From Cupriavidus sp. WKF15 (GTDB lineage: Bacteria > Pseudomonadota > Gammaproteobacteria > Burkholderiales > Burkholderiaceae): DNA of 64,000 nucleotides. The translations under genes and the position numbers were made by a program. The notes beneath the pieces are model-generated. The model searched no databases. It saw only the letters and a program-made list of their open reading frames with translations, and was not told the origin of the DNA. This document shows positions 42,632 through 53,787 of this stretch, piece by piece (the stretch's first letter is position 1; every line of letters starts with the position of its first letter). Where the stretch lies: NCBI RefSeq assembly GCF_029278605.1, contig NZ_CP119572.1, positions 2,852,001 to 2,916,000 on the forward strand, in the 5' to 3' direction.

Positions 42632-43444
42632 TCAGCGCCCTTCCACAAACCCCAGCACCGCCACCAGCATCTGCTGCAGCGACGGCTGCAGCGCCGAGGC
42701 CTTCGCCTCGTCATACGCAAACGGATACGACTCGCTCATGTACGCCGACTGCGCGAGTTCCAGCTGCACAGCGTGCACGCCAGCGCGCGGTTGCCCGTAG
42801 TTGCGCGTGATATAGCCGCCCTTGAAGCGCCCGTTCAGCACCGCGGTATGACCGGGCACGTCTTGCGCGATCTCCAACAGCTCGTCCGCGAGCGCCTGGT
42901 CGCAGCTCTCGCCGTTGGCCGTGCCAAGATTGAAGTCCGGCAGCTTGCCTTCGAAGAAACGCGGCAGCACCGAACGGATCGAATGCGCATCCCACAGGGC
43001 CACGGTGCCGTGCAGTTGGCGCAGGCGCGCCAGTTCTTCGCCCAGCGCGGCATGGTAGGGCCGCCACACGGCGTCGCGGCGCGCGCCGATCTCGGCCTCG
43101 TCCGGGCCTGCGCCGCTGGCGTACAGCGGCGTCTTGTCGAAGGTGTCGACCGGGCACAGGCCGGTGGTGTCCTGGCCGGGATAGAGGTTTGCGTTGTCGG
43201 GCGGACGGTTCAGGTCCACCACGTAGCGCGAGTGCGTGGCCGCCAGCACCGAGGCGCCGAGCTCGCGCGCGAAGTCGTAGAGGCGTTCCAGGTGCCAGTC
43301 GGTATCGGGCACCGTACGCGCCTCGGCGGTCAGCCGCTGCGACACGGTGGCGGGCAGGTAGGTGCCGACGTGCGGCATCGATACCAGCAGCGGGCGGGTG
43401 CCGCGATGCAGGGTAAAGGCTGGGGTATCGGTAGAAAAGGACAT
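42632..43444 (-). CDS. hutG: N-formylglutamate amidohydrolase
   Basis: A 270-aa enzyme that splits N-formylglutamate into glutamate and formate, the last step of the five-step histidine pathway. Conserved parts are LLVSMPHVGTYLP (metal-site histidine), YVVDLNRPPDNANLYPGQDTTGLCP, WDAHSIRSVLP and NGRFKGGYITRNYGQP. It is the last gene of the hut operon, 55 bp after hutF. A GC-rich hairpin lies in that gap. The start at 43444 was preferred over the longer frame to 43573. Confidence 0.94.
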   Translation of the reverse strand: MSFSTDTPAFTLHRGTRPLLVSMPHVGTYLPATVSQRLTAEARTVPDTDWHLERLYDFARELGASVLAATHSRYVVDLNRPPDNANLYPGQDTTGLCPVDTFDKTPLYASGAGPDEAEIGARRDAVWRPYHAALGEELARLRQLHGTVALWDAHSIRSVLPRFFEGKLPDFNLGTANGESCDQALADELLEIAQDVPGHTAVLNGRFKGGYITRNYGQPRAGVHAVQLELAQSAYMSESYPFAYDEAKASALQPSLQQMLVAVLGFVEGR

Positions 43445-43461
43445 GGTTTGTGTGATGCTGG

Positions 43462-43491
43462 GCCGCCGCCCCAAAGTGACAAGGCGGCGGC
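43462..43491 (-). repeat. Intercistronic hairpin between hutF and hutG
   Basis: GCCGCCGCC (43462-43470) pairs with GGCGGCGGC (43483-43491) around a 12-nt loop, with no T tract. It may affect mRNA processing or relative expression of hutG. Confidence 0.45.
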
Positions 43492-43499
43492 CGCCGGTT

Positions 43500-44906
43500 T
43501 CAGTCGCCCAGCAGGCTCGCGCGCGCGGCCACGAACAGCCGGCCGGCGTCCGCCTGCAGCGGATGCGCGCCATGCTGCACGCGGCAACGGCCGGCGGTGC
43601 GGACTTCCGCTAGTGTCTCATGGCCGTGGTTGGCAAAGACGTGGGTGGCCAGCGCCTGCGCACCGTCGAGCCCCGCCAGCGCCGGGTGCGCGCCGTCGAG
43701 CACGACGAAATCGGCCTGCTGGCCCGGTGCCAGCCCGGCCACCGCGCGCCCCGCGGCACGTGCGCCGCCGGCCACGGCTTCGAGATACAGGCGGACCGCA
43801 ACCTGCATGTGCGATTCGGACGCCAGCACATTGCGCTGCTGCAGCGCCAGCCGCTGGCCATACTCGAACATGCGCAGTTCCTCGGCCACGCTGACGCTCG
43901 CGTGGCTGTCCGAGCCGATGCCCCAGGCACCGTGCTGGGCCAGGTACGGCGCGGCCTCGAACACACCGTCGCCAAGGTTGGCTTCGGTGGTCGGGCAAAT
44001 GCCGGCCACGGCGCCGCTGTGCGCGAGCCGACGGCGTTCGTCCCAGTCCATATGGGTCGCATGCACGAGGCACCAGCGCGCGTCGACCTCGGCGTGGTCA
44101 AGCAGCCATTCGACCGGGCGGATGCCGGTCCAGGCGATGCAGTCGTCGACCTCGCGCTGTTGCTCGGCAATGTGGATATGCACGGGCGCGGTCGGATCCA
44201 TTGCGTGCAGGCCTGCCAGCGCATGCGTCAGGCTTTGCTGCGGCACCGCGCGCAGCGAATGCGGGGCCAGCCCAAGGCGGGCGCCGCTCTGCCGGCACGC
44301 CGGCGCAAGCCGCTCAAGCAGCGTCAGCATGGCATCGGTGTCATGCAGGAAGCGGCGCTGCTCGGCCAGCGGGGGCTTGTCGCCGAACCCGGCCGTCTGG
44401 TACAGCACCGGCAGCAGCGTCATGCCCATGCCGGTACGCTCGGCCGCGCGCAGCAGGCGCAGCGACATCTCGGCCGCGTCCGCGTAGGGCTTGCCATCGA
44501 TGTCGTGGTGCACGTAGTGGAACTCGCACACGCTCGTATAACCCGCACGCAGCATCTCGATGTAGAGCTGCGTGGCGATGGCCTCCAGCGTGTCGGGCGA
44601 CAGGCGCAGCGCAAAGCGGTACATCTGCGTGCGCCAGCTCCAGAACGAGTCGGCACCGGCGGGATCTCCATCCTGCGTCACGCTGCGGTATTCGGTCAGC
44701 CCGGCAAAGCCGCGCTGGAACGCATGCGAATGCAAGTTCGGCATGCCGGGCAGCACCGGCCCGGCCGCGCGCGCCACGTCGGCCGCTGCGGATGCGCCAG
44801 TCTGTACCGAAGTCAGGCGGCCATCGGCGTCCCATGCCAGCAGCACGTCGCGTGCCCAGCCAGTGGGCAGCAATGCGTGAGGCGCGAGAATACGTGCTTC
44901 GTTCAT
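43500..44906 (-). CDS. hutF: Formimidoylglutamate deiminase
   Basis: A 468-aa amidohydrolase that converts N-formimidoyl-glutamate to N-formylglutamate and ammonia, which defines the five-step hut route together with HutG. The metal-binding motif [16 protein letters not shown] is near residue 55-70, EFHYVHHD near 125, and [25 protein letters not shown] in the C-terminal half. The stop-start overlap with hutI is 4 bp. Confidence 0.94.
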   Translation of the reverse strand: MNEARILAPHALLPTGWARDVLLAWDADGRLTSVQTGASAAADVARAAGPVLPGMPNLHSHAFQRGFAGLTEYRSVTQDGDPAGADSFWSWRTQMYRFALRLSPDTLEAIATQLYIEMLRAGYTSVCEFHYVHHDIDGKPYADAAEMSLRLLRAAERTGMGMTLLPVLYQTAGFGDKPPLAEQRRFLHDTDAMLTLLERLAPACRQSGARLGLAPHSLRAVPQQSLTHALAGLHAMDPTAPVHIHIAEQQREVDDCIAWTGIRPVEWLLDHAEVDARWCLVHATHMDWDERRRLAHSGAVAGICPTTEANLGDGVFEAAPYLAQHGAWGIGSDSHASVSVAEELRMFEYGQRLALQQRNVLASESHMQVAVRLYLEAVAGGARAAGRAVAGLAPGQQADFVVLDGAHPALAGLDGAQALATHVFANHGHETLAEVRTAGRCRVQHGAHPLQADAGRLFVAARASLLGD

Positions 44907-46183
44907 GCTGTCATGCCCTCCCCGCCGTGCTGCGCCGGCGCCGGATGGATGCGTCCCTGCCGCACCACGGCGGCGGCCGGATTGCGGCCGAACCAGTAGG
45001 CCAGCTCCGCCGGAGAGTCGACGCGCCAGAGCACGAAGTCCGCCGCGCGGCCCGCTGCGAGCACGCCATGGCGGTCAGCGGCACCAAGCGCGCGCGCCGC
45101 ATGCATAGTCACGCCGGCCAGCGCCTCGGGCACCGTCAGGCGGAACAGGGTGCAGGCCATGTTCATCATCAGCAGCAGCGATGTGACCGGTGACGTACCC
45201 GGATTGTGATCGGTGGCGATCGCCATCGGCACGCCATACTGGCGCAGCAGCGCGATCGGCGGCAGGTTCGTGTCACGCAGGAAATAATAGGCGCCCGGCA
45301 GCAGCACCGCCACCGTACCCGCGGCCGCCATGGCCGCCACGCCGGCTTCGTCCAGGTGCTCCAGGTGGTCCGCCGACAGCGCGCGATGACGCGCGGCCAG
45401 CACGGCGCCTCCAAGGTTGCTCAACTGCTCCGCGTGCAGCTTGACCCGCAGGCCGTGACGGGCGGCAGCGTCAAAGACGCGCTCGGTCTGCGCCAGCGAA
45501 AAGCCGACCGACTCGCAGAACGCATCGACGGCATCGACGAGCCCTTCTTCAGCCAGTGCCGGCAACATGGTGTTGCACACCAGGTCGATGTAGTCGTCGG
45601 CGCGTCCGGCATACTCAGGCGGCAGCGCATGCGCACCGAGGAAAGTTGTGTGCACCGACACGCCGAAGGCTTCGCCGAGGCGGCGCGCCACGCGCAGTTG
45701 CCGGCGTTCGGCCTCCAGTTCCAGGCCATAGCCCGATTTGATCTCGATGGCCGTCACGCCTTCGGCAAGCAGCGGCGCGAGCCGGGCCGCCGCTTGCGCG
45801 AACAGCGTCTCATCGTCGGCGGCACGCGTGGCGCGTACCGAAGACACGATGCCACCACCCGCGCGTGCGATCTCTTCATAGCTGGCGCCGGCCAGCCGCA
45901 TGGCGAATTCATCGGCACGCTGGCCGCCGTAGACCAGGTGCGTATGGCAATCGACCAGGCCCGGCGTGATCCACGCCCCGCCTGCGTCATGGCGCGGCAG
46001 GCCTCGATAGTCGGCGGGCAGTTCCGCTTCGGGACCGAGCCAGGCAATGCGGCCCTGCTCGACTACCAGCGCACCGTCGCGCACGGCGCGTTCCGGGTCG
46101 GCATCGGGCAGCAGGTGACAGCGGTGCCAGACTCCGTCGGCGGATCGGGCTTCGGGCCGTCCCGCAGCAAAGGGCGCGGTCAT
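44903..46183 (-). CDS. hutI: Imidazolonepropionase
   Basis: A 426-aa amidohydrolase that opens the ring of imidazolone propionate to N-formimidoyl-glutamate. Metal-site motif: [21 protein letters not shown] (about 75-95). Further conserved pieces are [43 protein letters not shown] and [28 protein letters not shown]. It overlaps hutF and hutD by 4 bp each, so the three are tightly coupled. Confidence 0.95.
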   Translation of the reverse strand: MTAPFAAGRPEARSADGVWHRCHLLPDADPERAVRDGALVVEQGRIAWLGPEAELPADYRGLPRHDAGGAWITPGLVDCHTHLVYGGQRADEFAMRLAGASYEEIARAGGGIVSSVRATRAADDETLFAQAAARLAPLLAEGVTAIEIKSGYGLELEAERRQLRVARRLGEAFGVSVHTTFLGAHALPPEYAGRADDYIDLVCNTMLPALAEEGLVDAVDAFCESVGFSLAQTERVFDAAARHGLRVKLHAEQLSNLGGAVLAARHRALSADHLEHLDEAGVAAMAAAGTVAVLLPGAYYFLRDTNLPPIALLRQYGVPMAIATDHNPGTSPVTSLLLMMNMACTLFRLTVPEALAGVTMHAARALGAADRHGVLAAGRAADFVLWRVDSPAELAYWFGRNPAAAVVRQGRIHPAPAQHGGEGMTA

Positions 46184-46773
46184 TGGTCAGTCTCCGTTTC
46201 CAGCGTGATGCACAGGCAAAGCGAATCGTCCTCGAGCGGCGCGAGGGCATGGAATGCGGCGGTAACGCCGGTCGGATACCAGACGCCCTCGTTGGCGCGC
46301 AGCGGCTCCATCAGGCTCGCGCCGGGATCGCGCCAGGCACCCTTGAGCACGAACAGCGCCACGGCATCCTCGCCCGAGTTGAAGGAAAAACCGCGCCGCA
46401 TGGCATACACCTGTGCGCGGCAGATGCCACGGCGCGCCATCACATTGAAGTCGCGCGTGGCGCCGTCGATCAGCGTGGCGTCCACCGCGACGTCGCCCGC
46501 GAACGCGAACGGCTCGCCGGCAGTATCGAGGCGATGGTCGAAGCTGCCGTCGGCGGCGCGCAGGCGCACGCCCGCGCCATCGAGCAGCACGATCTGCCGG
46601 TCGATGCCCGCGAACGCCGAGAACGGACCATCCGCGCAGATGTCGGCGACGCTGATGCGCCACGCAAAGTCATCGAGTCCCGCATCGGGCGGCCACACGG
46701 CGACTTCGCGCGTGGTGCCGCCGCCATTCTTCCACGGCGTGGGCGAAAGGGTGTCGAGTGCGAAGCGGGTCAT
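46180..46773 (-). CDS. hutD: HutD family protein
   Basis: A 197-aa cupin-like protein. Typical HutD blocks are [54 protein letters not shown] and [17 protein letters not shown]. HutD is found in most proteobacterial hut operons and has been proposed to limit operon expression by binding formyl-glutamate or urocanate; it is not one of the enzymes. It overlaps hutU and hutI by 4 bp each. Confidence 0.92.
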   Translation of the reverse strand: MTRFALDTLSPTPWKNGGGTTREVAVWPPDAGLDDFAWRISVADICADGPFSAFAGIDRQIVLLDGAGVRLRAADGSFDHRLDTAGEPFAFAGDVAVDATLIDGATRDFNVMARRGICRAQVYAMRRGFSFNSGEDAVALFVLKGAWRDPGASLMEPLRANEGVWYPTGVTAAFHALAPLEDDSLCLCITLETETDQ

Positions 46774-48470
46774 GCGCGGTTCACCATCGGCAGGTTGAGG
46801 CCTTTCTCGCGCGCGCAGTCGAGCGCGAGGTCATAGCCGGCATCGGCATGGCGCATCACGCCCGTGGCCGGGTCGTTCCACAGCACGCGCTCGATGCGCC
46901 TGGCCGCGGCGTCGGTGCCGTCGCAGACGATCACCACGCCGGAATGCTGCGAGAAGCCCATGCCGACACCGCCGCCATGGTGCAGGCTGACCCACGTGGC
47001 TCCGCCCGCCGTATTGAGCAGCGCGTTGAGCAGCGGCCAGTCGGACACGGCGTCGGAGCCGTCGCGCATGGCCTCGGTCTCGCGGTTCGGCGATGCAACC
47101 GAGCCGCAGTCGAGGTGGTCGCGGCCGATCACGATGGGCGCCTTGAGTTCGCCGGACTTCACCATCTCGTTGAACGCGAGGCCCGCGCGGTGGCGTTCAC
47201 CGAGCCCCACCCAGCAGATGCGCGCGGGCAGGCCCTGGAACGCGATGCGGTCATGCGCCATGTCGAGCCAGCGGTGCAGGTGCTTGTCCTCGGGGAACAG
47301 CTCCTTCATCTTGGCATCGGTCTTGTAGATGTCCTCGGGATCGCCGGACAGCGCGACCCAGCGGAACGGGCCCTTGCCACGGCAGAACAGCGGGCGGATA
47401 TAGGCGGGTACGAAGCCCGGGAAGTCGAATGCATTTTTCACGCCCTCGTCGAACGCGACCTGGCGGATGTTGTTGCCATAGTCGACGGTGGGCACGCCCA
47501 TCTTCTGGAAGTCGAGCATGGCCTGCACGTGCTTCACGATCGACGGACGCGCCGCGGCCTCCACCGATTTCGGATCGTGCTGGCGCGCCTGCTCCCATTG
47601 CGCGACGGTCCAGCCTTGCGGCAGGTAGCCGTTGACGAGGTCATGCGCCGAGGTCTGGTCGGTGACGATGTCCGGGCGCATGCCGCCCGCCTGTGCGCGC
47701 TTGACGAGTTCGGGCACGATGTCGGCGGCATTGCCAAGCAGGCCCACCGAGATCGCTTCCTTCTTCCGCGTGGCCTCGGCAATCATCGCCAGCGCTTCGT
47801 CGAGCGTGGTGGCCTTCTTGTCGAGATAGCGCGTGCGCAGCCGGAAGTCGATGCGCGACTCCTGGCATTCGATCGCCAGCACGCAGGCACCGGCCAGCAC
47901 GCCGGCCAGCGGCTGCGCGCCGCCCATGCCGCCGAGGCCGGCGGTCAGGATCCACTTGCCCGACAGGTCGCCGCCGTAGTGCTGGCGGCCCGCTTCGACG
48001 AAGGTCTCGTAGGTGCCCTGCACGATGCCCTGCGTGCCGATGTAGATCCACGAACCCGCGGTCATCTGGCCGTACATCATCAGGCCGGCGCGGTCGAGTT
48101 CGTTGAACTTGTCCCAGTTGGCCCAGTGCGGCACGAGGTTCGAGTTGGCGATCAGCACGCGCGGCGCGTCCGGGTGCGTGCGGAACACGCCGACCGGCTT
48201 GCCGGACTGCACCAGCAGCGACTCGTCCTCGCCCAGGCGGCGCAGGCTGTCGAGGATGGCGTCGAAGCATTCCCAGTTGCGCGCGGCCTTGCCGATGCCG
48301 CCGTAGACCACCAGGTCCTGCGGGCGCTCGGCCACGTCGGGATCCAGGTTGTTCTGGATCATGCGGTAGGCCGCTTCGATCAGCCAGTTCTTGCAGTGCA
48401 GCTGCGTGCCGCGCGGCGCGCGGATCTCGCGCTGGCCGCGCTGGAGGAATTGGGATTCGCTGGCGTTCAT
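46770..48470 (-). CDS. hutU: Urocanate hydratase
   Basis: A 566-aa NAD-dependent enzyme that converts urocanate to imidazolone propionate, the second step of histidine breakdown. The sequence is highly typical: [33 protein letters not shown], then [20 protein letters not shown] (NAD site), [22 protein letters not shown] with the active-site cysteine, and [12 protein letters not shown] at the C-terminus. It lies 22 bp after hutH and overlaps hutD. Confidence 0.96.
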   Translation of the reverse strand: MNASESQFLQRGQREIRAPRGTQLHCKNWLIEAAYRMIQNNLDPDVAERPQDLVVYGGIGKAARNWECFDAILDSLRRLGEDESLLVQSGKPVGVFRTHPDAPRVLIANSNLVPHWANWDKFNELDRAGLMMYGQMTAGSWIYIGTQGIVQGTYETFVEAGRQHYGGDLSGKWILTAGLGGMGGAQPLAGVLAGACVLAIECQESRIDFRLRTRYLDKKATTLDEALAMIAEATRKKEAISVGLLGNAADIVPELVKRAQAGGMRPDIVTDQTSAHDLVNGYLPQGWTVAQWEQARQHDPKSVEAAARPSIVKHVQAMLDFQKMGVPTVDYGNNIRQVAFDEGVKNAFDFPGFVPAYIRPLFCRGKGPFRWVALSGDPEDIYKTDAKMKELFPEDKHLHRWLDMAHDRIAFQGLPARICWVGLGERHRAGLAFNEMVKSGELKAPIVIGRDHLDCGSVASPNRETEAMRDGSDAVSDWPLLNALLNTAGGATWVSLHHGGGVGMGFSQHSGVVIVCDGTDAAARRIERVLWNDPATGVMRHADAGYDLALDCAREKGLNLPMVNRA

Positions 48471-48492
48471 GGTTGTTTTCTCCTTGCTGCGA

Positions 48493-50073
48493 TCATGCGC
48501 TCATGGCGTTGGTCGGCAGGACGTCGCGGACCGCAGCGGGCCAACCCGCACCGGCATCGCCCTGCACCACCCACTGCTTCATCGCTTCGATATCCGGGGC
48601 CAGGTAGCGGTCCGCTTCCACGAACGCCACGCGCGCGCGGATGCGGGCCAGCTCGCTCTCGATCAGCGGCGACGACTTCAGCGGCCGGTGAAACTCGATG
48701 CCCTGCGCAGCCGCCATCGCCTCGATTCCGACCACCACTGCGGTATTGGCGGCCATGTCGCCGAGCCGGCGCGCGCCGTAGGTGGCCATCGACACGTGGT
48801 CCTCCTGGTTGGCCGAAGTCGGCAGGCTGTCCACGCTCGACGGATGCGCGAGCGACTTGTTCTCCGACGCCAGCGCCGCCGCGGTGACCTGCGCGATCAT
48901 GAAGCCCGAGTTCAGGCCGCCGTCGCGCACCAGGAACGGCGGCAGGCCCGACAGGCCGGTGTCCAGCAGCAGCGCCAGGCGGCGCTCGGATATCGCGCCG
49001 ATCTCGGCGATCGCCAGCGCGATGATGTCGGCGGCGAAGGCCACCGGCTCGGCGTGGAAGTTGCCGCCGGAGACAACGTCGCCCTGCTCGGGGAACACCA
49101 GCGGGTTGTCCGACGCGGCGTTGGCCTCGATCTGCAGGATGCGCGCGGCGTGCTGCAGGTTGTCAAGGCAGGCACCCATCACCTGTGGCTGGCAGCGGAT
49201 CGAGTATGGGTCCTGCACGCGGCCGCAAGTCTTGTGCGAATCGACGATCTCGCTGCCGTCGAGCATCGCGCGCACGGCACCGGCCACCGCGATCTGCCCC
49301 GCCTGGCCGCGCGCTTCATGGATGCGTGCGTCGAACGGCTTGACCGAACCCTTGATCGCCTCCAGCGACAGCGCGCCGGCCACCAGCCCCGCCGCGAAGG
49401 TGTCTTCGGCGGCGAACAGCCCCGCCAGCGCCAGCGCGGTCGACACCTGCGTGCCGTTGAGCAGCGCCAGGCCTTCCTTGGGACCGAGTTCGAACGCGGA
49501 CAGGCCGGCACGCGCCAGCCCTTCGGCGGCCGGCACTCGGCGGCCATCGACCATCACGTCGCCGACGCCGATCAGCGTGCACGACAGATGGGCCAGCGGC
49601 GCCAGGTCGCCTGATGCGCCGACCGAGCCCTTGGCCGGGATGCACGGCGTCACGCCGTGGTTGGCCAGCGCGAGCAGCGCTTCGATGATTTCGGGACGCA
49701 CGCCCGAGTGGCCACGCGCGAGGCTCACCGCCTTGATGGCCAGGATCAGGCGCACCGTGTCCTCGGCCAGGTCCGGACCCGTGCCGACGCTGTGCGAGAG
49801 CACGAGATTGCGTTGCAGCGCGGCCAGCTTGTCGTTCGGGATGCGCGTCTGCGCAAGCTTGCCGAAGCCCGTATTGATGCCATAGACCACGGCATCGGCG
49901 TCGATGATGTCCTGCACGGTGGCCTGCGCGGCACGGACGCCGGCCCAGGCCGAGTCGGCCATCTCCAGGCGCACTTCGCCGCGGTAGATGCGGCGCAGGT
50001 CGGCCAGGGTGACCTGGCCCGGATGCAGGGTCAGCAGCGGGCGGTCGGCTTGTGCGGATTGGCTGGCGTTCAT
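48493..50073 (-). CDS. hutH: Histidine ammonia-lyase
   Basis: A 526-aa enzyme that makes urocanate and ammonia from histidine. The residues that form the MIO cofactor, Ala-Ser-Gly, are at 153-155 in [24 protein letters not shown] (63-72) and the [10 protein letters not shown] block are intact. The start at 50073 (MNASQSAQ) was chosen; the open frame to 50283 has no family sequence. It is the first gene of the hutH-U-D-I-F-G operon. A palindromic operator (50099-50110) lies 25 bp upstream. Confidence 0.96.
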   Translation of the reverse strand: MNASQSAQADRPLLTLHPGQVTLADLRRIYRGEVRLEMADSAWAGVRAAQATVQDIIDADAVVYGINTGFGKLAQTRIPNDKLAALQRNLVLSHSVGTGPDLAEDTVRLILAIKAVSLARGHSGVRPEIIEALLALANHGVTPCIPAKGSVGASGDLAPLAHLSCTLIGVGDVMVDGRRVPAAEGLARAGLSAFELGPKEGLALLNGTQVSTALALAGLFAAEDTFAAGLVAGALSLEAIKGSVKPFDARIHEARGQAGQIAVAGAVRAMLDGSEIVDSHKTCGRVQDPYSIRCQPQVMGACLDNLQHAARILQIEANAASDNPLVFPEQGDVVSGGNFHAEPVAFAADIIALAIAEIGAISERRLALLLDTGLSGLPPFLVRDGGLNSGFMIAQVTAAALASENKSLAHPSSVDSLPTSANQEDHVSMATYGARRLGDMAANTAVVVGIEAMAAAQGIEFHRPLKSSPLIESELARIRARVAFVEADRYLAPDIEAMKQWVVQGDAGAGWPAAVRDVLPTNAMSA

Positions 50074-50098
50074 GGTTCGATTCCTGTCTTGTATGTTC

Positions 50099-50110
50099 CT
50101 GTCTATACAG
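50099..50110. promoter_or_regulatory. HutC-type operator upstream of hutH
   Basis: CTGTCTATACAG is a 12-bp near-palindrome of the GTNTANAC type used by the HutC subgroup of GntR proteins. It lies between the hutC stop and the hutH start, in the expected promoter region. The exact reverse complement occurs at 53788-53799. Confidence 0.7.
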
Positions 50111-50153
50111 CTTAGAACAAAATTTTGGTGGGATGGCTGACTTCTGTCGGAAA

Positions 50154-50921
50154 TCAGCCGAAGGCGGGATTGCCGTCGGCGCGGAAGCGGCTGCCGAGGC
50201 GGTAGCGGTTGCCCGGGTGCAGGCAACGCACGAAAGTGACCGGCACACCGTTGGTCCAGGTACGGCGGGTCAGCATCAGGCACGGTTGCGTCGGCGGCAT
50301 TTCCAGCTGCGCGGCCTGGTCGGGCGTTGCGGAAATGGCGTCGACCACGTGCTCGACCTGGTCGTAGGGCACGTTGCGCAGCAGGTACTCGCCGGGCTTG
50401 ATCTGGCTGAAGTCCTGACTGATGAAGTGCGGCGCCACGCGCGGGTTGACGTAGCGGTCTTCGAGCTGAACCGGCACGCCGTCCTCGCGGTGCACGCAGA
50501 CCGAATGGAACACCGATTCACCAGTGCGCAGTTCGAGCGCCGCGGCCACTTCGATCGATGCCGCAACGCGTTCGACCAGGATCACGTCGCAGGCATAGTC
50601 ATGCCCGCGCATGCGGATCTCGTCCTGCAGGTTGACCACGCTGAGCAGCGTGGACTGCGGCTTGTGCTCGGCGACGAACGTCCCCACGCCGGCCACGCGC
50701 ACCACCCTGCCCTGCTCGGACAGTTCGCGCAGCGCGCGGTTGACGGTCATTCGCGACACGCCGAAGCGGTTCACCAGCTCCTGCTCCGACGGCACCCGGT
50801 CGCCCGGCTGCCACGCGCCGCTCTGGATCTGGCGCGCGATGTACTCCTTGACCTGCTGGTAGAGCGCGGTCGGAGAGTTCGTGGCGGAAGTGGCTGGCCC
50901 CTGGCCCGCGGCGTGGTTCAT
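50154..50921 (-). CDS. hutC: GntR-family histidine utilisation repressor HutC
   Basis: A 255-aa repressor. The winged helix-turn-helix spans about 18-85 ([49 protein letters not shown]). The UTRA ligand domain follows; in HutC it binds urocanate, which releases DNA. The end, [18 protein letters not shown], is typical. The start at 50921 is 5 bp after the ABC ATPase stop, so hutC is the last gene of the transporter operon and is made with it. This arrangement would give autoregulation through the operator at 53633-53645. Confidence 0.94.
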   Translation of the reverse strand: MNHAAGQGPATSATNSPTALYQQVKEYIARQIQSGAWQPGDRVPSEQELVNRFGVSRMTVNRALRELSEQGRVVRVAGVGTFVAEHKPQSTLLSVVNLQDEIRMRGHDYACDVILVERVAASIEVAAALELRTGESVFHSVCVHREDGVPVQLEDRYVNPRVAPHFISQDFSQIKPGEYLLRNVPYDQVEHVVDAISATPDQAAQLEMPPTQPCLMLTRRTWTNGVPVTFVRCLHPGNRYRLGSRFRADGNPAFG

Positions 50922-50926
50922 GGTCT

Positions 50927-51706
50927 TCAGTGTTCGGCCGCGGCCATGGCCTCGGCGCGGATCTCCTCGGTCAGCCGCGCCTTGAGCGCGGAAAACTCCG
51001 GCGACGTCTTGATCGTGTAATGGCGCGGATGCGGGAAATCCACCGCGATCTCGCTCTTGATCCGACCCGGCCTGGCGGAAAACACCGCCACCCGGTTGGC
51101 CATGAAGATGGCCTCGTCGATATCGTGGGTCACGAATAATACCGTCTTGCGAGAAGCCTCCCAGATGCCGAGCAGCAATTCCTGCATCAGCACGCGGGTC
51201 TGATTGTCGAGCGCGCCGAACGGCTCGTCGAGCAGCAGGATCTTGGGATCGTTGGCCAGCGCGCGCGCAATCGCGGTGCGCTGCTGCATGCCGCCCGAGA
51301 GCTGCTTCGGGTAGTGATGCTCGAAGCCGCGCAAACCCACGCGCTGGATGAAGAAGTCGCTGCGCTCGCGCTGCTCGGCCTCGCTCATGCCGCGCTCGCG
51401 CAGGCCGAAGCGTACGTTCTGCTCGATCGTCAGCCACGGGAACAGCGTGTACGACTGGAACACCATGCCGCGGTCGGCGCCAGGGCCGCTGACCGGCTGG
51501 CCGTCGAGCAGCACGTTGCCGCCCGAGGGCGAGTCGAGGCCCGCCACGATGCGCAGCAGCGTGGACTTGCCGCAGCCCGACGGGCCCAGGATGGTGACGA
51601 AGTCGTTGTCGCGCACTTCGAAATCGACCGGCAGCAGCGCCTGGGTCTGGCCGCCGCGCGGGTTGGTGAAGGTGCGCGAGACCTGCTGGATGGACAGGGC
51701 GCTCAT
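50927..51706 (-). CDS. ABC transporter ATPase (SsuB/TauB-type) in the hut regulon
   Basis: A 259-aa ATPase. Walker A GPSGCGKS is at 41-48, the Q-loop in VFQSYTLFPWLT, the signature LSGGMQQR near 147-154 and Walker B ILLLDEPFGALD. The sequence type is that of nitrate, sulfonate and taurine importers. It overlaps the permease stop by one base (TGATG) and precedes hutC by 5 bp. The substrate is inferred to be histidine, urocanate or a related imidazole because the operon ends in hutC and carries a HutC-type operator. Confidence 0.9.
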   Translation of the reverse strand: MSALSIQQVSRTFTNPRGGQTQALLPVDFEVRDNDFVTILGPSGCGKSTLLRIVAGLDSPSGGNVLLDGQPVSGPGADRGMVFQSYTLFPWLTIEQNVRFGLRERGMSEAEQRERSDFFIQRVGLRGFEHHYPKQLSGGMQQRTAIARALANDPKILLLDEPFGALDNQTRVLMQELLLGIWEASRKTVLFVTHDIDEAIFMANRVAVFSARPGRIKSEIAVDFPHPRHYTIKTSPEFSALKARLTEEIRAEAMAAAEH

Positions 51707-52560
51707 CAGATCGAACTCCACGGGAACAGGCGCTGGTTGGCCTGCTTGAAGACGAGGTCGGACACCAGCCCGATGCAGCCGATGACGATGATGCCGAAGA
51801 TGATCTGCCCGGTGTTCAGCAGCGCCTGGCTGTCGGTAATCATGTGGCCGATGCCCGAGGACGAGCCGATCAGTTCCGCGACGATCACGTAGGTCCACGC
51901 CCAGCCCAGCACCAGGCGCAGGATCTCGGCGATCTCCGGCGCCGCGCCCGGGATCAGCACGCGCTTGACGATGCCGCGGCTGTTGGCGCCGAGCGTATAG
52001 GCGGCTTCCACCAGGTCCTTGCGCGCGCCGCCCACGGCGACCGCCACCATCAGCACGATCTGGAAGAACGAGCCGATGAAGATCACCAGCAGCTTCTGCG
52101 TCTCGCCGATGCCGGCCCACAGGATCAGCAGCGGGATGAAGGCCGAAGCCGGCAGGTAGCGGCAGAACGAAACGAACGGTTCAAAAAACGCTTCGGCGGC
52201 CTTGTACGCGCCCATCAGGATGCCCAGCGGCACCGCGAGCACCGCCGCCAGCACGAAGCCCCCGAGCACGCGCCACACGGTCATGCCGATATCGCCGATG
52301 AAGTTGTACTGCGTGAACAGCGTCAGCCCTTCGCGCGCCATGGTCGCCGGATCGGCCAGGAAGGTGCGCGGCACGAAACCGCCCAGCGTCACCACGGCCC
52401 ATATCGCGAAAAACAGCACGAAGAAGGACAGGCCCAGCACGCAGCGCGCGCGCGGCGACACCGGCACCAGCGGCGACAGCCACGGATGCCGGCGGCGCGC
52501 CGGCGCCGCCTTGGCGGCCAGGGCGACCGGCGCCGGGGAACTCACTTGAACTTGCGCCAT
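51706..52560 (-). CDS. ABC transporter permease (SsuC/TauC-type) in the hut regulon
   Basis: A 284-aa inner-membrane protein with about six helices. The EAA-like loop is in EAAYTLGANSRGIVKRVLIPGAAPEIAEILRLVLGWAWTYVIVAEL. The N-terminus is proline- and alanine-rich. The family is the BPD_transp_1 permeases of nitrate/sulfonate/taurine importers. It is 16 bp after the binding-protein gene and overlaps the ATPase gene. Confidence 0.9.
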   Translation of the reverse strand: MAQVQVSSPAPVALAAKAAPARRRHPWLSPLVPVSPRARCVLGLSFFVLFFAIWAVVTLGGFVPRTFLADPATMAREGLTLFTQYNFIGDIGMTVWRVLGGFVLAAVLAVPLGILMGAYKAAEAFFEPFVSFCRYLPASAFIPLLILWAGIGETQKLLVIFIGSFFQIVLMVAVAVGGARKDLVEAAYTLGANSRGIVKRVLIPGAAPEIAEILRLVLGWAWTYVIVAELIGSSSGIGHMITDSQALLNTGQIIFGIIVIGCIGLVSDLVFKQANQRLFPWSSI

Positions 52561-52576
52561 GACATCAGCCCCTTGC

Positions 52577-53554
52577 TTACTTGAGGAAGCGTGCGTCGTA
52601 CAGAGCGGTGACGTCCGGCACCTGGCGGATCACGCCGATGTCTAGCAGCACGCCGGCGGCTTCCTTGCTGAAGCTGGCCAGCTCGCCCGAGAAGAACTTG
52701 CGGTTGGCCTCGCGATCCTGCCAGCGCAGGTAGGCCGACGACTTGGCGAACTGCTCGCCGGTCTGCTTGACCGCCGCGCCCATGATCTCGTTGGACTTCT
52801 CGGGCTCCTTGCGGATCATCTCGAGCGCTTCGAAGTAGCTGTCGACCAGTGCCTGCGCGGCCTTGGGATTGTCCTTGAGCCACTTGGGCGCGCAGCCCAG
52901 CGTGTCGGTCACCATCGGGTAGTCGAGCGTGGTGGCCAGGATCTTGCCCTTGTCAGGGTTCTGGCGGACCGTGGACAGGTAGGGCTCGTAGGTCATGGCG
53001 CCGTCATTCTGGCCGGCCACGAAGGCCTGCGCGGCCGCCTGCGGCGACAGCGTGGTGGTCTTCACGTCCTTGAGCGTCATGCCGTTTTTCTTCAGCATCC
53101 AGGCCAGGCCAAAGTACGGCGCGGTGCCGGGCGCGTCCACGCCGATAGTCTTGCCTTTCAGATCGGCAAAGCTCTTGACGTCGGTGCGCACGGCGAGGCC
53201 GTCGGCACCGTAGGACTTGTCGAGCTGCACGATCTGCGTGATGGGCACGCCGTTGGCGTTCCACGCGACATGCGTTTCGACCGTCGTAGCCGCGCACTGG
53301 ATCGCGCCCGAGGCCAGCGCAAGATGGCGGTCCTTCTGCGGAATCATCTTGATGTCCACATCGACGCCGTGCTTCTTGAAGATTCCCGCCTTGTCGGCCA
53401 GCGTCAGCGGCGCGAAGCCGGTCCAGCCGCTCATGCCGAGCGTGACCTGCGTGGTCTGGGCGTGGGCCGCTCCGGCCATGGCAACGGCTGCGAACAGCGA
53501 CGCACGGGCCACGCGCCTGGCGGCCTGACCTGCAATCCGGCTCTGAATCCTCAT
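52577..53554 (-). CDS. NMT1/SsuA-like ABC transporter substrate-binding protein in the hut regulon
   Basis: A 325-aa periplasmic protein. The signal peptide ends near GAAHAQ (about 33). The mature protein begins TTQVTLGMSGWTGFAPLTLADKAGIFKKHGVDVDIKMIPQKDRHLALASGAIQ, the usual start of NMT1/ThiY/SsuA proteins. Later FADLKGKTIGVDAPGTAPYFGLAWMLKKNG is seen. Members bind taurine, sulfonates, nitrate, pyrimidines or aromatic acids. The operon ends in hutC, and the promoter has a HutC-type site between -35 and -10. Uptake of a histidine-pathway substrate is therefore likely. The start at 53554 has AAGGAG 7 bp upstream. Confidence 0.9.
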   Translation of the reverse strand: MRIQSRIAGQAARRVARASLFAAVAMAGAAHAQTTQVTLGMSGWTGFAPLTLADKAGIFKKHGVDVDIKMIPQKDRHLALASGAIQCAATTVETHVAWNANGVPITQIVQLDKSYGADGLAVRTDVKSFADLKGKTIGVDAPGTAPYFGLAWMLKKNGMTLKDVKTTTLSPQAAAQAFVAGQNDGAMTYEPYLSTVRQNPDKGKILATTLDYPMVTDTLGCAPKWLKDNPKAAQALVDSYFEALEMIRKEPEKSNEIMGAAVKQTGEQFAKSSAYLRWQDREANRKFFSGELASFSKEAAGVLLDIGVIRQVPDVTALYDARFLK

Positions 53555-53621
53555 CGGTAAGCTCCTTTGGTTTTGTCCGTCAGCGGCGGCGCCATGCCTG
53601 TGGCACCGCTCGTTTCCGGCG

Positions 53622-53649
53622 ATTTTACAATCCTGTATATACAAGTCAA
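53622..53649 (-). promoter_or_regulatory. Promoter and HutC-type operator of the ABC transporter-hutC operon
   Basis: On the minus strand TTGACT (53649-53644), a 16-bp spacer and TAAAAT (53627-53622) form a promoter. The spacer contains the palindrome TTGTATATACAG (53633-53644), so a bound repressor would block RNA polymerase directly. Confidence 0.8.
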
Positions 53650-53787
53650 CGTAGTACTTGCCCGAGGCGATGATCCACTACGAGAGCCAGTTGTGCACTT
53701 TCACTGCGAATTACGGAGCAAAGTGCCCAATAAAGCAGCCGCCAGCGGCCAAAGCGGATGCACGGCTCCAGGGCAAGAAACCAGTCG

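Noticed and set aside
46758..48887. 709-codon open frame antisense to hutU
   Set aside because: It crosses two real hut genes on the opposite strand and has shadow composition.
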